Of a stretch of 64,000 nucleotides of DNA, positions 39,278-48,808 are shown piece after piece. The stretch lies in contig NZ_FNKY01000001.1 of assembly GCF_900103165.1 (NCBI RefSeq), forward strand, positions 3,224,001-3,288,000, in the 5' to 3' direction. The position numbers and the translations under genes were made by a program. The stretch comes from Nitrosospira multiformis (GTDB taxonomy: Bacteria; Pseudomonadota; Gammaproteobacteria; Burkholderiales; Nitrosomonadaceae). The notes below the pieces were generated by a model that did not search any database, was not told where the DNA came from, and saw only the letters and a program-made list of their open reading frames with translations. Positions within the stretch are counted from its first letter, which is position 1. Each line of letters opens with the position of its first letter.

Positions 39278-40582
39278 CTAATCCGTGACCGGCTCCCCAG
39301 TTCCTGCAGCTGCCGTCAGACTGGGGAAAATTCGGACTACCTTGACCACCCGATCCTGAGTCTGGAGGATTTCCATTGGATAATCCGCTATTTTCAGACT
39401 GGTGCCGGCCTCAGGGATATCCTGGAAGTGTTCCAGAATGAGGCCATTAAGGGTCTTAGGGCCGCCGAGAGGCAGCTGTAACCCCAGCTTTCGATTAAGA
39501 TCGCGCAGCAGGCTGCTGCCTTCCACTATGACACTGCCATTCTCCTCCTGTTTCACCAATATACGTGCTTGTGTCGGTGCGTGTGTGGTGAATTCCCCGA
39601 TAATTTCTTCGACGATATCCTCCAGCGCCACCAGTCCCATCCATTCGCCATACTCATCCACGATGAGGCCAACGCGCTCGCGGTTTTCCTGGAACAATTG
39701 CAGTTGCGAAAACAGGGGCGTGCCGGACGGAATAAAGTAGGGCTCGCGCATGATTTTCTCCAGTATCGCGGCGGTAATCTCGCCGCTTCTCATCTGGTTC
39801 AGTACTTTGCGCACATGAATGATACCGGTCACGTTGTCCGGCGTTCCCCGGTATACCGGCAGACGGGTGTGATGGCAGGTTAACAGTTGATTGTGGATGG
39901 TTTCATCGTCGGCGCCCAGATCTATCGCTTCGATCTGACCGCGCGGTACCATGACGTCGTCAACGGTGACGGTCTCAAGGTCAAACAGATTGAGCAGCAT
40001 ACTTTGGTGTTTTTTACGAATGAAGTGTCCCGCTTCCAGTACCAGTGTTTTGAGCTCTTCCAGGCTGACTGTTTGCGCGGCGCTATCCTCCCTGGGCTTC
40101 AGGCGCAAAATAGTGAGCAGCGCCTGCACGAACAGGTTGACGAACCATACCACGGGGTAGACAACTTTCAGCAATGGGGTCAAGACGTAACTCGACGCCA
40201 GCGCGATGCGCTCGGGGTAGGCAGCGGCGATCACCTTGGGGGTAATTTCGCTGAACACCAGGATGGCGAAGGTCACGCATATCGTTCCGATAAACAGGGC
40301 CAGATCGTTCTGCCCGAAGAAATTCGAGATAATCACCGCAACCAGCGTCGCGGCCGCGGCATTCAACAAATTATTGCCAAGCAGAATCACGCCCAGAAGT
40401 CTGTCGGTATTCAGCAATAGTTGAGAGGTCAGGCGAGCGCCATGGTGTCCCTCTTTTGCAAGATGTTTCAACCGGTAACGGTTGATGGCCATCATGCTGG
40501 TTTCAGAAAGGGAAAAAAAAGCGGATAGAATCAATAAAACAACCAGTGCCACTAGCAGCACATACAACGGCATGTCTTCCAA
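39278..40582 (-). CDS. CorC/HlyC-type CNNM membrane protein with CBS domains
   Basis: A 434-residue protein. The N-terminal DUF21/CNNM membrane region (LILSAFFSLSETSMMAINRYRLKHLAKEG) is followed by a CBS pair (VDDVMVPRGQIEAI, LPVYRGTPDNVTGIIHVRKVL, VGLIVDEYGEWMGLVALEDIVEEIIGEF) and a C-terminal CorC_HlyC transporter-associated domain (GSSLLRDLNRKLGLQLP). Family members are linked to Mg/Co homeostasis. It often neighbours ffh and the cytochrome assembly gene, as here. Confidence 0.92.
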   Translation of the reverse strand: MEDMPLYVLLVALVVLLILSAFFSLSETSMMAINRYRLKHLAKEGHHGARLTSQLLLNTDRLLGVILLGNNLLNAAAATLVAVIISNFFGQNDLALFIGTICVTFAILVFSEITPKVIAAAYPERIALASSYVLTPLLKVVYPVVWFVNLFVQALLTILRLKPREDSAAQTVSLEELKTLVLEAGHFIRKKHQSMLLNLFDLETVTVDDVMVPRGQIEAIDLGADDETIHNQLLTCHHTRLPVYRGTPDNVTGIIHVRKVLNQMRSGEITAAILEKIMREPYFIPSGTPLFSQLQLFQENRERVGLIVDEYGEWMGLVALEDIVEEIIGEFTTHAPTQARILVKQEENGSVIVEGSSLLRDLNRKLGLQLPLGGPKTLNGLILEHFQDIPEAGTSLKIADYPMEILQTQDRVVKVVRIFPSLTAAAGTGEPVTD

Positions 40583-40703
40583 AAACGCCTCTATGCAAGT
40601 AGAAAAAATTCAGAATTGGAGGGTACTGATCAAAAATTCGACTGCCTGAAATTTTTGACGATCGGTAGATCCATCTAAACCCGTTTCCCTGCGCACTGTG
40701 TAC

Positions 40704-40881
40704 CTGGCAGCCTATCGGACTTAAAGGAAATCAACTGCAAAAGCAGCCCTAAAGCATCTGGCCGGCCCATGGTTCGCCGCTTTTCAGTCGATAGAATAAC
40801 TATTGGCCTTCAAAATCGTCAAAACCTGTCCTCGCCCAGTCACTTTTTCGCTTCGATTCTTCAAGTCCGACAGGCCGCTAG
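40704..40881. repeat. Family 1 inverted-repeat element, full copy (178 bp)
   Basis: Left end CTGGCAGCCTATCGGACTTAAAG; reverse complement of right end CTAGCGGCCTGTCGGACTTGAAG. The interior contains CTATTGGCCTTCAAAATCGTCAAAA, identical over 25 bases to the copy at 51704-51880 read in reverse. The right end carries the stop codon (CTA 40878-40880, TAG on the minus strand) of the cytochrome assembly gene. No coding capacity. Confidence 0.85.
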
Positions 40882-41711
40882 CGCTGCAGTATCACTTCCA
40901 GTACAAATTTACTGCCGAGATAGGCCAGCAGCAGAATAATGAATCCAGCCAGTGTCCAGCGGATAGCGATGCGTCCGCGCCAGCCGTAAAGCTGCCTACC
41001 CGTTAGCAGCGCGGCGAAAACACCCCAGGATATGATACCAAACAGAGTCTTGTGGGTGAATTTGAGCGGCTGACCGAATACTTCCTCCGAGAAAATAATG
41101 CCACTGAGGAGCGTCAGCGTGAGCAGTATGAATCCCACCCAGATGACACGGAACAACAATTTCTCCATCGTAAGAAGCGGGGGCAGATTGGCCAGCACCG
41201 ATGGCATTGACGGATGATGCAGGCGACGCTCCACCACCGCCATCAGCAACGCATGGAGGGCGGCAATGGTCAGCAGACTGTATGCCAGCATGGCGATGGA
41301 GATGTGAGCCTTGAAAGCGGGTAATTCCGTATTGGCCAGAGGACGCAGCGATGGAAACGCCAGGGGCAGCAGCACCGCCACCGCTGCCACCGGCGCCACC
41401 AGGGTCTGCAATCCTTCCAGACGATAGAAGAAACCGGACAGCCAGTAAATCGTGGCGGTAAGCCATACGATGGACGAAACCGCGCTGCCCACGCCAAAAT
41501 TCAATCCGGCGCCAGAGAATACGGACTGATAAAGCGTATAGCCGTGCAGCAGCAGTGGCACAAGAATGGCGTAACGTTCCCATCCCGCAGCTATAATGAT
41601 GTCGCCTGATGATCGTACGGGGGCATTCCATCTGGTGCGCCAGAAATGCCAGCCAATCAGACCATAAAGCAGACAAGCGGCAACATAGGCTAGAATAACG
41701 GACATTGACAT
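40878..41711 (-). CDS. Cytochrome c assembly (CcsA/YpjD-like) membrane protein
   Basis: A 277-residue protein with eight predicted membrane helices. The segment KTLFGIISWGVFAALLTGRQLYGWRGR, with LPAFKAHISIAMLAYSLLTIAALHALLM earlier, is typical of the CcmC/CcsA/YpjD superfamily; the conserved histidines (AHIS, THKT) could bind haem. It is divergent from ffh, the usual arrangement in proteobacteria. The stop codon is within the family 1 element. Confidence 0.9.
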   Translation of the reverse strand: MSMSVILAYVAACLLYGLIGWHFWRTRWNAPVRSSGDIIIAAGWERYAILVPLLLHGYTLYQSVFSGAGLNFGVGSAVSSIVWLTATIYWLSGFFYRLEGLQTLVAPVAAVAVLLPLAFPSLRPLANTELPAFKAHISIAMLAYSLLTIAALHALLMAVVERRLHHPSMPSVLANLPPLLTMEKLLFRVIWVGFILLTLTLLSGIIFSEEVFGQPLKFTHKTLFGIISWGVFAALLTGRQLYGWRGRIAIRWTLAGFIILLLAYLGSKFVLEVILQR

Positions 41712-41770
41712 TGCGGACTAAAGCGGAATTCCGGCTAGTCTACACCAATTTTTCTTGAGGGGCATTTAGC

Positions 41771-43120
41771 ATGTTCGACAATCTTACCAACCGGCTTTCC
41801 GTTGTTATCAAAACCCTGCGGGGCGAAGCACGGCTGACTGAAGCCAACATCCAGGACGCATTGCGTGAAGTGCGCATGGCGCTCCTGGAGGCCGATGTGG
41901 CCTTACCGGTGGTTAAGGAATTTATTGCGCGCGTCAAGGAAAAAGCTGTCGGCAAGGAAGTCATGAGCAGTCTCTCACCGGGACAGGCGCTGGTGGGTGT
42001 GGTACATCAGGAACTTATCGCCATCATGGGAGGAGAAAAGGCCGATATCAACCTGGCGACCGTACCGCCGGCAGTTATCCTCATGGCGGGACTGCAGGGC
42101 GCCGGCAAGACGACCAGCAGCGGTAAACTCGCGAAATGGTTGATGGAGCAGAAGAAGAAAAAGGTATTACTGGTTTCCTGCGACACTTATCGTCCCGCCG
42201 CCATTCAGCAACTGGAACTGCTGGCAAATCAAACCGGCACGGACTTCTTTCCTGTCCACGCGGGGCAGCAACCAAAAGAAATTGCCGCCGCTGCCCTGGA
42301 TTTTGCTCGCCGGCACTTCCACGATGTCATGATTGTGGATACCGCTGGACGATTGGCTATCGACGAAGCCATGATGGAGGAAATCAGAGAGCTGGAAACG
42401 CTGCTGAAGCCTATCGAAACGCTATTCGTGGTGGATGCAATGCAAGGGCAGGACGCGGTCAATACCGCAAAAGCATTTGCCGAGGCGTTGCCTTTGACAG
42501 GGGTCATCCTCACCAAGCTTGATGGCGATGCCCGGGGTGGAGCTGCACTGTCCGTGCTTCAGGTCACCGGCAAGCCCATAAAATTTGCCGGCGTAGCTGA
42601 AAAAATGACCGGGTTGGAGGCATTTCATCCAGATCGCATGGCGTCACGCATTCTCGGCATGGGAGACGTGCTGGGATTGATTGAGGAAGCCCAGCGCGGC
42701 GTGGATCAGCAAGAGGCCGAGAAGCTGGCCAAGAAGATAAAATCGGGCAAGAGCTTCGATCTGAACGATTTTAAAATGCAGTTTCAACAAATGAAAAATA
42801 TGGGCGGCATGAGCGCCATGATGGACAAATTACCCGCACAATTGACTCAAGCTGCGCAGAAGGTAAAAATGGACGACAAGGTCATGGGGCGCACCGAGGG
42901 CATCATCAATGCCATGACGCCGCAAGAGCGACTCAAACCGGAAATTCTGAAGGCGTCACGCAAGCGTCGCATCGCCACAGGAGCGGGCGTCCCGGTACAG
43001 GAAGTGAACCGCCTGCTGGCGCAATTCGAACAAACGCAGAAGATGATGAAAATGATGAATAAAGGCGGGATGGCAAAAATGCTGCGAGGGATGAAGGGAA
43101 TGCTGCCGGGAATGCGGTAA
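41771..43120 (+). CDS. ffh: Signal recognition particle protein Ffh
   Basis: A 449-residue SRP GTPase that delivers nascent inner-membrane proteins to FtsY. N-domain (MFDNLTNRLSVVIKTLRGEARL), G1 motif GLQGAGKTTSSGKL near residue 107, VDTAGRLAIDEAMM, TKLDGDARGGAALS and the methionine-rich M domain (MKMMNKGGMAKMLRGMKGMLPGM). Length is normal. The 4.5S RNA gene was not seen in this window. Confidence 0.97.
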   Translation: MFDNLTNRLSVVIKTLRGEARLTEANIQDALREVRMALLEADVALPVVKEFIARVKEKAVGKEVMSSLSPGQALVGVVHQELIAIMGGEKADINLATVPPAVILMAGLQGAGKTTSSGKLAKWLMEQKKKKVLLVSCDTYRPAAIQQLELLANQTGTDFFPVHAGQQPKEIAAAALDFARRHFHDVMIVDTAGRLAIDEAMMEEIRELETLLKPIETLFVVDAMQGQDAVNTAKAFAEALPLTGVILTKLDGDARGGAALSVLQVTGKPIKFAGVAEKMTGLEAFHPDRMASRILGMGDVLGLIEEAQRGVDQQEAEKLAKKIKSGKSFDLNDFKMQFQQMKNMGGMSAMMDKLPAQLTQAAQKVKMDDKVMGRTEGIINAMTPQERLKPEILKASRKRRIATGAGVPVQEVNRLLAQFEQTQKMMKMMNKGGMAKMLRGMKGMLPGMR

Positions 43121-43133
43121 AGACACGTTTCGC

Positions 43134-43667
43134 TTACTCCGCTGCCGGTACCTTTTCGAGCCCCATCACCTGTGCGCCTGCTGTAATATTTCTTGTCTTG
43201 AACCAGCCACGATTCATTTCCAGCGCATATTTTGCCGCACCGGCGGAACTATGCGCTGTTTTAGTGTTGGGCGCCATATCGGCAATATTGAGAATCACCC
43301 CTTTTCCATCGATAAAAGCGACGCTCAATGGAATATCGGTATTCATCATCCACATACTCTGCCGGCCAATATAGGAAAACACAAATAGCATCCCGTTATT
43401 CTCACCCATCGACTGTCGAAACATCAGTCCTTGCGAACGGGTATCATGGGTGTGCGCAACTTCCGCGGAAACAGTATGGCCTGAAATCCTGAGTTGGCTT
43501 ACCGGCATTTCGGCATGAGCGGCCGCCGGCAAAAGAAAAACAAAAAGAATTGCAAGAATGCGTATTAACCTGAACCGGGCAGCTGCAGAGGATTTGTCCG
43601 GGAAAGTAAAAGTCAAATAGCGCAAGAAGTGCTGGCGAACCATGGCGCGCAACCGAAGCCGGTTCAA
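43134..43667 (-). CDS. DUF192 family exported protein
   Basis: A 177-residue protein. An N-terminal hydrophobic signal ([20 protein letters not shown], about residues 35-54) leads into a DUF192 domain: [45 protein letters not shown] and the closing [12 protein letters not shown] segment. The first 30 residues before the signal are unusual, so a start at ATG 43643 (MVRQHF) is possible. Function of the family is unknown; some archaeal members bind small ligands. It overlaps dut by 4 bases. Confidence 0.88.
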   Translation of the reverse strand: MNRLRLRAMVRQHFLRYLTFTFPDKSSAAARFRLIRILAILFVFLLPAAAHAEMPVSQLRISGHTVSAEVAHTHDTRSQGLMFRQSMGENNGMLFVFSYIGRQSMWMMNTDIPLSVAFIDGKGVILNIADMAPNTKTAHSSAGAAKYALEMNRGWFKTRNITAGAQVMGLEKVPAAE

Positions 43668-44113
43668 TGCTTGCCGGTACTGCCGAAACCATTCGCACCC
43701 CGGTGACTCAGCTCAAAGTCATTAACCACGTTAAAATCCACCTGCACCACCGGCACCACTACAAGTTGGGCGATGCGCTCCAGCGGATTCAGCGGAAAAG
43801 GGCTATGTCCGCGATTCCAGCAGGACACGAATATCTGCCCCTGGTAATCGGAATCGATAAGACCGACCAGATTCCCCAGGACAATGCCATGCTTGTGACC
43901 CAGCCCGGAGCGCGGAAGCACCATCGCGGTAAGCCCAGGATCAGCAAGATGGACGGCGATGCCGGTGGGGATAAGATTGGCCTCACCAGGTTCGATGGTC
44001 ATTACATGATCAATGCACGCCCGCAAATCCAGACCCGCGGAACCGGAGGTCGCGTAAGCCGGCAACTGATTTTTCAAACGTGGATCGAGAATTTTGATGT
44101 CAATTTTTATCAT
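43664..44113 (-). CDS. dut: dUTP diphosphatase
   Basis: A 149-residue trimeric dUTPase that hydrolyses dUTP to dUMP and keeps uracil out of DNA. All five motifs are present: [12 protein letters not shown] (1), [14 protein letters not shown] (2), [13 protein letters not shown] (3), [11 protein letters not shown] (4) and the C-terminal [12 protein letters not shown] (5). I chose ATG 44113, at the family start [13 protein letters not shown]. It lies 16 bases after the coaBC stop and overlaps the DUF192 gene. Confidence 0.96.
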   Translation of the reverse strand: MIKIDIKILDPRLKNQLPAYATSGSAGLDLRACIDHVMTIEPGEANLIPTGIAVHLADPGLTAMVLPRSGLGHKHGIVLGNLVGLIDSDYQGQIFVSCWNRGHSPFPLNPLERIAQLVVVPVVQVDFNVVNDFELSHRGANGFGSTGKH

Positions 44114-44129
44114 GTCAGCCTGTCTGGAT

Positions 44130-45338
44130 TTATTTTTCGGTTTGTTTCTCGTACAACGATGCAATATGTTTAATCAACCGTCGCGCTTGCTCAATTTTCG
44201 GCGCTTTCGGCAGATTATTTTTGCCGTCGTTATCAAATAAAGTCAACATACTTTCATCGGAACCGATGGTATCCTGAGCCAGATTGGCGGCGAGTAGCGG
44301 CAGTTTTTTCTTGCGCCGCTTGGCTTCGGCATTTCTTTCCAGATCTTCGGTCTCTGCCGCAAAGCCCACGCAAAAAGGGGGTTGGGGCAGGGTTGCGACA
44401 TACTCCAGGATATCAGGGTTAGGTATGAATTCCAGCGTGATACCGCTTTCCGTTTTTTTTGTTTTCTGTTTATTCGTATTGATGGCACGGTAATCCGCCA
44501 CCGCCGCGACGCTCACAAAAATATCGATGCGGGAGATCTCTTTTTTTACAGCCGCCAGCATATCCCGTGCGCTCACCACATTGACGAGCCTGGCCGCCAC
44601 GGGAGCTTCCAGGCACACTGGACCGGAAATAAGCGTGACTTCCGCTCCCGCTTCGAGCGCCGCGCGGGCCACCGCGTAACCCATTTTTCCCGAACTTAAG
44701 TTAGTGATGCCTCTGACCGCGTCGATAGCTTCGTAGGTAGGTCCCGCGGTAACGAGCACGCGCTTGCCTTGCAGCAGCTTTGGCTGAAAAAAAGCACATA
44801 TTGTTTCAGCAAGCTCAGGCGCTTCCAGCATGCGGCCCATGCCGATCTCACCGCAGGCCTGGACGCCGCTGGCGGGACCGAGTATCGTCACCCCGTCGCG
44901 CTTTAGCGTAAAAATATTACGCTGAGTCGCGGGATTTTCCCACATTTGCCGATTCATGGCGGGGGCAATCATCAACGGACAATCGCGCGCAAGGCACAGC
45001 GTCGAGAGTAGATCATCGGCAAGTCCACAGGCAAGCTTGGCAATAAAATCCGCGCTGGCGGGAGCGACAAGAATGGCATCAACGTTGCGCGAAAGATCAA
45101 TATGAGCCATGCTGCTGGCAATGCTGGTGTCCCAAAGATCCGTGAATACCTGTTTACCGGTTAACGCCTGTAACGTCGCGGTACCCACGAAATGCCGGGC
45201 TGACTCGGTCATTACCGCTTGCACATCCATGCCTTCATGTATCAGAAGGCGTGCGAGTTCCGCTGCTTTGTATGCGGCCACACCACCGGTCAGCCCCAGC
45301 AGCAGACGCCTGTCAGTGGCCAAGGATGTGTCGGTCAT
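44130..45338 (-). CDS. coaBC: Phosphopantothenoylcysteine synthetase/decarboxylase
   Basis: A 402-residue bifunctional enzyme of coenzyme A synthesis. The N-terminal flavoprotein half ([20 protein letters not shown]-type [17 protein letters not shown]) decarboxylates; the C-terminal half ([29 protein letters not shown], then the KKKLP and FVGFAAET regions) makes the cysteine conjugate with CTP. ATG 45338 was chosen; an in-frame ATG at 45359 adds seven residues. It precedes dut, the common order coaBC-dut. Confidence 0.95.
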   Translation of the reverse strand: MTDTSLATDRRLLLGLTGGVAAYKAAELARLLIHEGMDVQAVMTESARHFVGTATLQALTGKQVFTDLWDTSIASSMAHIDLSRNVDAILVAPASADFIAKLACGLADDLLSTLCLARDCPLMIAPAMNRQMWENPATQRNIFTLKRDGVTILGPASGVQACGEIGMGRMLEAPELAETICAFFQPKLLQGKRVLVTAGPTYEAIDAVRGITNLSSGKMGYAVARAALEAGAEVTLISGPVCLEAPVAARLVNVVSARDMLAAVKKEISRIDIFVSVAAVADYRAINTNKQKTKKTESGITLEFIPNPDILEYVATLPQPPFCVGFAAETEDLERNAEAKRRKKKLPLLAANLAQDTIGSDESMLTLFDNDGKNNLPKAPKIEQARRLIKHIASLYEKQTEK

Positions 45339-45486
45339 AAGCACGTGGAATGAAATCATTTCGATAGAGAAACAGGAGTTTAACCTAAAAACGGCGTGTT
45401 ATTAAGGGGAATGGTCTCCCTCCGAGAAGATCGCCTTTCCGGTTCCAATTCAACTTTGCTGTACTTCTGCCGTTACCCATTACATT

Positions 45487-46161
45487 ATGGCAATTCCAGA
45501 CTGGCCCGAATCCGAACGTCCGCGCGAAAAACTCCTGAAGAACGGAGCGACGAATCTTTCCGATGCCGAACTCCTGGCGATATTCCTGAGAACGGGTATA
45601 AAGGGAAAAAGCGCCGTGGATCTGGCGCGTGAATTACTCAAGCATTTTGACGGTTTAACAGGTCTGTTTGCCGCGAATCAAGTTATTTTTTGCCAGGTGC
45701 CTGGAATGGGGCCAGCCAAATACGCCCAGCTACAGGCAGTACTGGAAATGGCGCGGCGCGCCCTGGAAGAAAAACTGAAAACGGGTGACACCATGAGTTC
45801 GCCAAAATCAGTGCGCGATTATTTGCGCCTGAGTCTTGAAGGCAAGAAGCACGAAATTTTTATCGGCATTTTTCTCGATTCCCAGAATCGCACTATTGCA
45901 GCCGAGGAGCTGTTCAATGGCACGCTCACCCAGACCAGCGTATACCCGCGAGAGGTGGTAAAGCGGGCGCTGCACCATAACGCCGCCGCTATTATCTTTG
46001 CCCACAATCATCCTTCTGGTGTGGCGGAACCGAGTCAAGCCGATGAGATCCTGACCCAATCGCTCAAGCAAGCGCTTGCGCTGGTGGATGTAAAGGTCCT
46101 GGATCATTTTATAATTGGCGGCGGAACAGCCATGTCGTTCGCCGAGCGAGGATTGATTTGA
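45487..46161 (+). CDS. radC: RadC family protein (JAMM/MPN+ domain)
   Basis: A 224-residue protein. It starts [37 protein letters not shown], has an HhH-like segment ([23 protein letters not shown]) and ends with the JAMM metalloprotease-like motif [14 protein letters not shown]. The direct DNA-repair role once given to RadC has been questioned. It is divergent from coaBC and upstream of rpmB, as in E. coli. Confidence 0.94.
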   Translation: MAIPDWPESERPREKLLKNGATNLSDAELLAIFLRTGIKGKSAVDLARELLKHFDGLTGLFAANQVIFCQVPGMGPAKYAQLQAVLEMARRALEEKLKTGDTMSSPKSVRDYLRLSLEGKKHEIFIGIFLDSQNRTIAAEELFNGTLTQTSVYPREVVKRALHHNAAAIIFAHNHPSGVAEPSQADEILTQSLKQALALVDVKVLDHFIIGGGTAMSFAERGLI

Positions 46162-46162
46162 T

Positions 46163-46192
46163 TTGAGAAAATCTTTGAAATCGGGATATAAT
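46163..46192 (+). promoter_or_regulatory. Sigma-70-like promoter of rpmB-rpmG
   Basis: TTGAGA (46163-46168) and TATAAT (46187-46192) are separated by 18 bases and lie 31 bases before the rpmB ATG. This is a good consensus match in the right place for a ribosomal protein operon. Confidence 0.6.
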
Positions 46193-46223
46193 AGGCGTTT
46201 TTCGAACTCTGGAGTGGCTTATC

Positions 46224-46460
46224 ATGGCACGCGTATGTGAAGTAACCGGCAAGAAACCGATGACTGGCCACCATGTTTCCCACGCTAACAACAAGACCAA
46301 GCGGCGCTTTCTACCTAATTTGCAGCGTCGCCGATTCTGGGTGGAAAGCGAGAATCGCTGGATCAGCCTGCGCCTGTCGAACGTGGCGCTGCGGACAATA
46401 GATAAGAACGGTATTGACGCGGTACTGACCGATATGCGTGCCCGCGGCGACCGCATTTAA
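46224..46460 (+). CDS. rpmB: 50S ribosomal protein L28
   Basis: A 78-residue ribosomal protein, same length as E. coli L28. [34 protein letters not shown] is the diagnostic N-terminus, with the C-terminal [16 protein letters not shown] segment. It is followed after 47 bases by rpmG in the standard order. Confidence 0.97.
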   Translation: MARVCEVTGKKPMTGHHVSHANNKTKRRFLPNLQRRRFWVESENRWISLRLSNVALRTIDKNGIDAVLTDMRARGDRI

Positions 46461-46507
46461 AAACATCATGAAGCGCTATTCAGGCTTCGGCATCTAAGGA
46501 CATCATT

Positions 46508-46663
46508 ATGCGGGAAAAAATAAAACTTGAATCTTCGGCTGGCACTGGTCATTTCTATACCACCACTAAGAATAAACGCACCACGCCGGAAAAATTAGAG
46601 ATTCTGAAGTTTGATCCGGTAGCGCGAAAGCACGTCAAATACAAGGAAATCAAACTCAAATAG
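46508..46663 (+). CDS. rpmG: 50S ribosomal protein L33
   Basis: A 51-residue protein starting at ATG 46508 and ending at TAG 46661-46663. [20 protein letters not shown], followed by [16 protein letters not shown] and a lysine-rich end (YKEIKLK), is a full-length L33. The Cys pairs of the zinc-binding version are absent, so it is the C-minus type. It lies directly downstream of rpmB, with a strong terminator after it. Confidence 0.97.
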   Translation: MREKIKLESSAGTGHFYTTTKNKRTTPEKLEILKFDPVARKHVKYKEIKLK

Positions 46664-46724
46664 GACTTTCATAACAGCGGGACCCGGCTGCCTATAATGA
46701 TATCTCCGGCAAAAACCCGGAGTC

Positions 46725-46763
46725 CCAAATAAAAAACCCGCTATTAGCGGGTTTTTTATTTGG
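46725..46763. terminator. Bidirectional rho-independent terminator
   Basis: AAATAAAAAACCCGC pairs with GCGGGTTTTTTATTT around a TATTA loop, giving a near-perfect stem with A- and T-runs on both sides. It sits between the convergent rpmG and desaturase genes and can serve both. Confidence 0.95.
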
Positions 46764-46789
46764 ATCCATACCTCTCTGCTTTTAATTTC

Positions 46790-47956
46790 TCAGGCGTAGC
46801 AACGTAACCTGCGGGAGAAGTTTTGCAGCACCTCGATGCCACTTTCCTCGGCACGGTGACACCAGTCCTCTAATTGCTTGACCAGCTCATCTTTGGATGT
46901 CGTGGAGCGTTGCCATACCGCCATAAGCTCTTCACGCATTGTATAGACCTTGTCGAGGGTGATAGTTTTGCTCAGCACCAGACTCAACTTGGCGCGCTCG
47001 TCTTCTTGCAGGGTTCTGGAGTCGGCAAGTACCCATCGTTTAAGCGTGGGTCGATCCACACCGAGATTCGTAGCCGCTTCCTTCAGATGGTCGACTTCCT
47101 TGGCCAGTGTTTGCTTGAGCGATTGAGCATACTTTGCAAGTACTTCATAGCGGTGAGAAATGACCGCTTGCAGCGTATCGAGATCACATGTTGTCTTGGC
47201 CGCATCAAGGCGCAGTTTGGGGGCCACTTTCTTCACCTGGGCCAATCCCATCGATTGCAGAATACATATGTACATCCAGCCGATGTCGAACTCGTACCAT
47301 TTATTGGATAATCGCGCGGAAGTCGCATAAGCATGATGATTATTATGCAATTCCTCCCCGCCAATGAGGATACCCCAGGGAACAATATTGCGGCTGGCAT
47401 CCTCTGCCTGGAAAGTGCGATATCCCCAGAAGTGTCCAATTCCGTTGATGACACCGGCAGCCATGATCGGCGCCCAGGCCATCTGTATCGCCCAGATCGT
47501 AAGCCCCATGGTTCCGAACAGAATGAAATTGATGATCAGCATCAGCGCGACACCCTTGCGGCTTTGACCGGAGTAGACATTGCGCTCCAGCCAGTCATCC
47601 GGTGTACCGTGACCATATCTTTCGAGGGTTTCCAGATTCTTGGCTTCTTTCCGGTAGAGTTCCGATCCTTCCCTCAGTACTTTATTGATACCCAATACTT
47701 GGGGGCTATGGGGATCGTCAGCAGTTTCGCACTTGGCATGATGCTTACGGTGTATCGCTGTCCATTCCTTGGTGACCATGCCGGTAGTGAGCCATAGCCA
47801 GAAACGGAAAAAATGGCTGGGCAGCGGATGCAGCTCCAGAGAACGGTGAGCCTGATGGCGATGAAGATAGATTGTGATGCTGGCAATAGTGATATGAGTG
47901 AGAGCCAGAATAACTACGATATAACCCCACCACGGTAAATCAATAAGACCAGTCAC
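46790..47956 (-). CDS. Fatty acid (acyl-CoA/delta-9) desaturase with C-terminal extension
   Basis: A 388-residue membrane di-iron desaturase. The three histidine boxes are visible: HRHQAHRS (about residue 32), HRKHHAKCE and GEELHNNHHAY. Hydrophobic segments lie around them. After about residue 250 there is a soluble helical extension (LRLDAAKTTCDLDTLQAVIS; YTMREELMAVWQRSTTSKDELV; EESGIEVLQNFSRRLRCY). This tail looks more like the C-terminal helices of some transposases than like desaturase sequence, but it is in frame and without a break. Confidence 0.9.
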   Translation of the reverse strand: MTGLIDLPWWGYIVVILALTHITIASITIYLHRHQAHRSLELHPLPSHFFRFWLWLTTGMVTKEWTAIHRKHHAKCETADDPHSPQVLGINKVLREGSELYRKEAKNLETLERYGHGTPDDWLERNVYSGQSRKGVALMLIINFILFGTMGLTIWAIQMAWAPIMAAGVINGIGHFWGYRTFQAEDASRNIVPWGILIGGEELHNNHHAYATSARLSNKWYEFDIGWMYICILQSMGLAQVKKVAPKLRLDAAKTTCDLDTLQAVISHRYEVLAKYAQSLKQTLAKEVDHLKEAATNLGVDRPTLKRWVLADSRTLQEDERAKLSLVLSKTITLDKVYTMREELMAVWQRSTTSKDELVKQLEDWCHRAEESGIEVLQNFSRRLRCYA

Positions 47957-48158
47957 AGTGAAATCCTTTTAGAAAATTTCCAGAGAGAAGGGATACAGCA
48001 ATTTAAAGGGAAACTAACGTTTAGTCAAGAGATTATACTTCATAAAATATAGTGTGGTGCATCTACTTCTGACACAAAAAGACGGGGCGCAATGCAGCAC
48101 TTGTCCGGACACTTGGAAGAACGACTTGGCGATCAGAATTTGGCACAAATCCCGGCTC

Positions 48159-48455
48159 CTACCGCCGCTTCTTACCAATTCCGGGGGGAACATCCGATGG
48201 GATGCCTCTGCGCTCGGTATCCTTCAGTCCACGCTCAATGTCTTCTACGGCCTGTTTTACCGTATCCCGCGATTCCTGATGTGCCGTGGCGGAAGCAGTA
48301 CTTGCCGAGCCGGTCGTCTCGTCTCGATCATGAGGCAATAATAATTCTCTCTTCTCCTGTTTTGGAGAAGGAGGCTTTATCACATCTTCGGCTTTCTTCT
48401 TCGCATCAGCGTAAGCTTGTTGCTGGCGCGGATTCTTACTTTTCCGGATAGTCAT
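48159..48455 (-). CDS. Small basic hypothetical protein
   Basis: A 98-residue hydrophilic protein, Lys/Arg/Glu-rich (MTIRKSKNPRQQQAYADAKK; KQEKRELLLPHDRDETTGSA; KQAVEDIERGLKDTERRGIPSDVPPG) and ending KKRR. It looks disordered, with a short helix and a Ser/Thr/Ala middle. The pattern resembles small stress-linked proteins of soil proteobacteria, but I recognise no named family. Confidence 0.6.
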   Translation of the reverse strand: MTIRKSKNPRQQQAYADAKKKAEDVIKPPSPKQEKRELLLPHDRDETTGSASTASATAHQESRDTVKQAVEDIERGLKDTERRGIPSDVPPGIGKKRR

Positions 48456-48584
48456 GTCCTTACTCAGATCGCGGGAATGTTGGATAGTTCAGATTGCACT
48501 TCTTAAATAGCAGATTATTATCTTAGTAGTTGCGCAAAATCTATCTGCATCGATATCGTTATATTTGCTTTAGTGTCCTGCGGC

Positions 48585-48648
48585 GCATTTGTCCGAGTGC
48601 ATCCGGCTTTTGCAGCGAGCTTCCTTTAAGCCGACTGGCTGGCAGCCA
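48585..48648. repeat. Probable diverged end of a family 1 element
   Basis: TTGCAGCGAGCTTCCTTTAAGCCG, preceded by TGTCCGAGTGCATCCGGC, aligns with the end of the family 1 copy at 51704-51880 (TTGCAGCTGACTTCCCTTTAAGTCCG, preceded by GGTCCGACCCGATGC). The other end could not be found, so this is a partial or decayed copy. Confidence 0.4.
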
Positions 48649-48718
48649 ATAACTTCTTGCCAGGATATGTTAAATTGGGACCATTGATGGATCTAATGAA
48701 TTTTAAGGAGCACCTGGA

Positions 48719-48808
48719 GTGAATATCAGGCATGGCAGCCCGAAAGAAGCGGAAGAAGCGTTGACCAACAGTGCCGCCGGGCGCTACACCCGCCAATACA
48801 AGCGATGA
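48719..48808 (+). CDS. 29-residue frame coupled to the CHAD gene
   Basis: GTG 48719 to TGA 48806-48808 encodes MNIRHGSPKEAEEALTNSAA and GRYTRQYKR. AAGGAG lies 11 bases upstream. Its stop overlaps the ATG of the CHAD gene (ATGA), the arrangement of translationally coupled genes. It may be a leader peptide, a small protein or an upstream part of the CHAD gene separated by a frameshift. Confidence 0.4.
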   Translation: MNIRHGSPKEAEEALTNSAAGRYTRQYKR

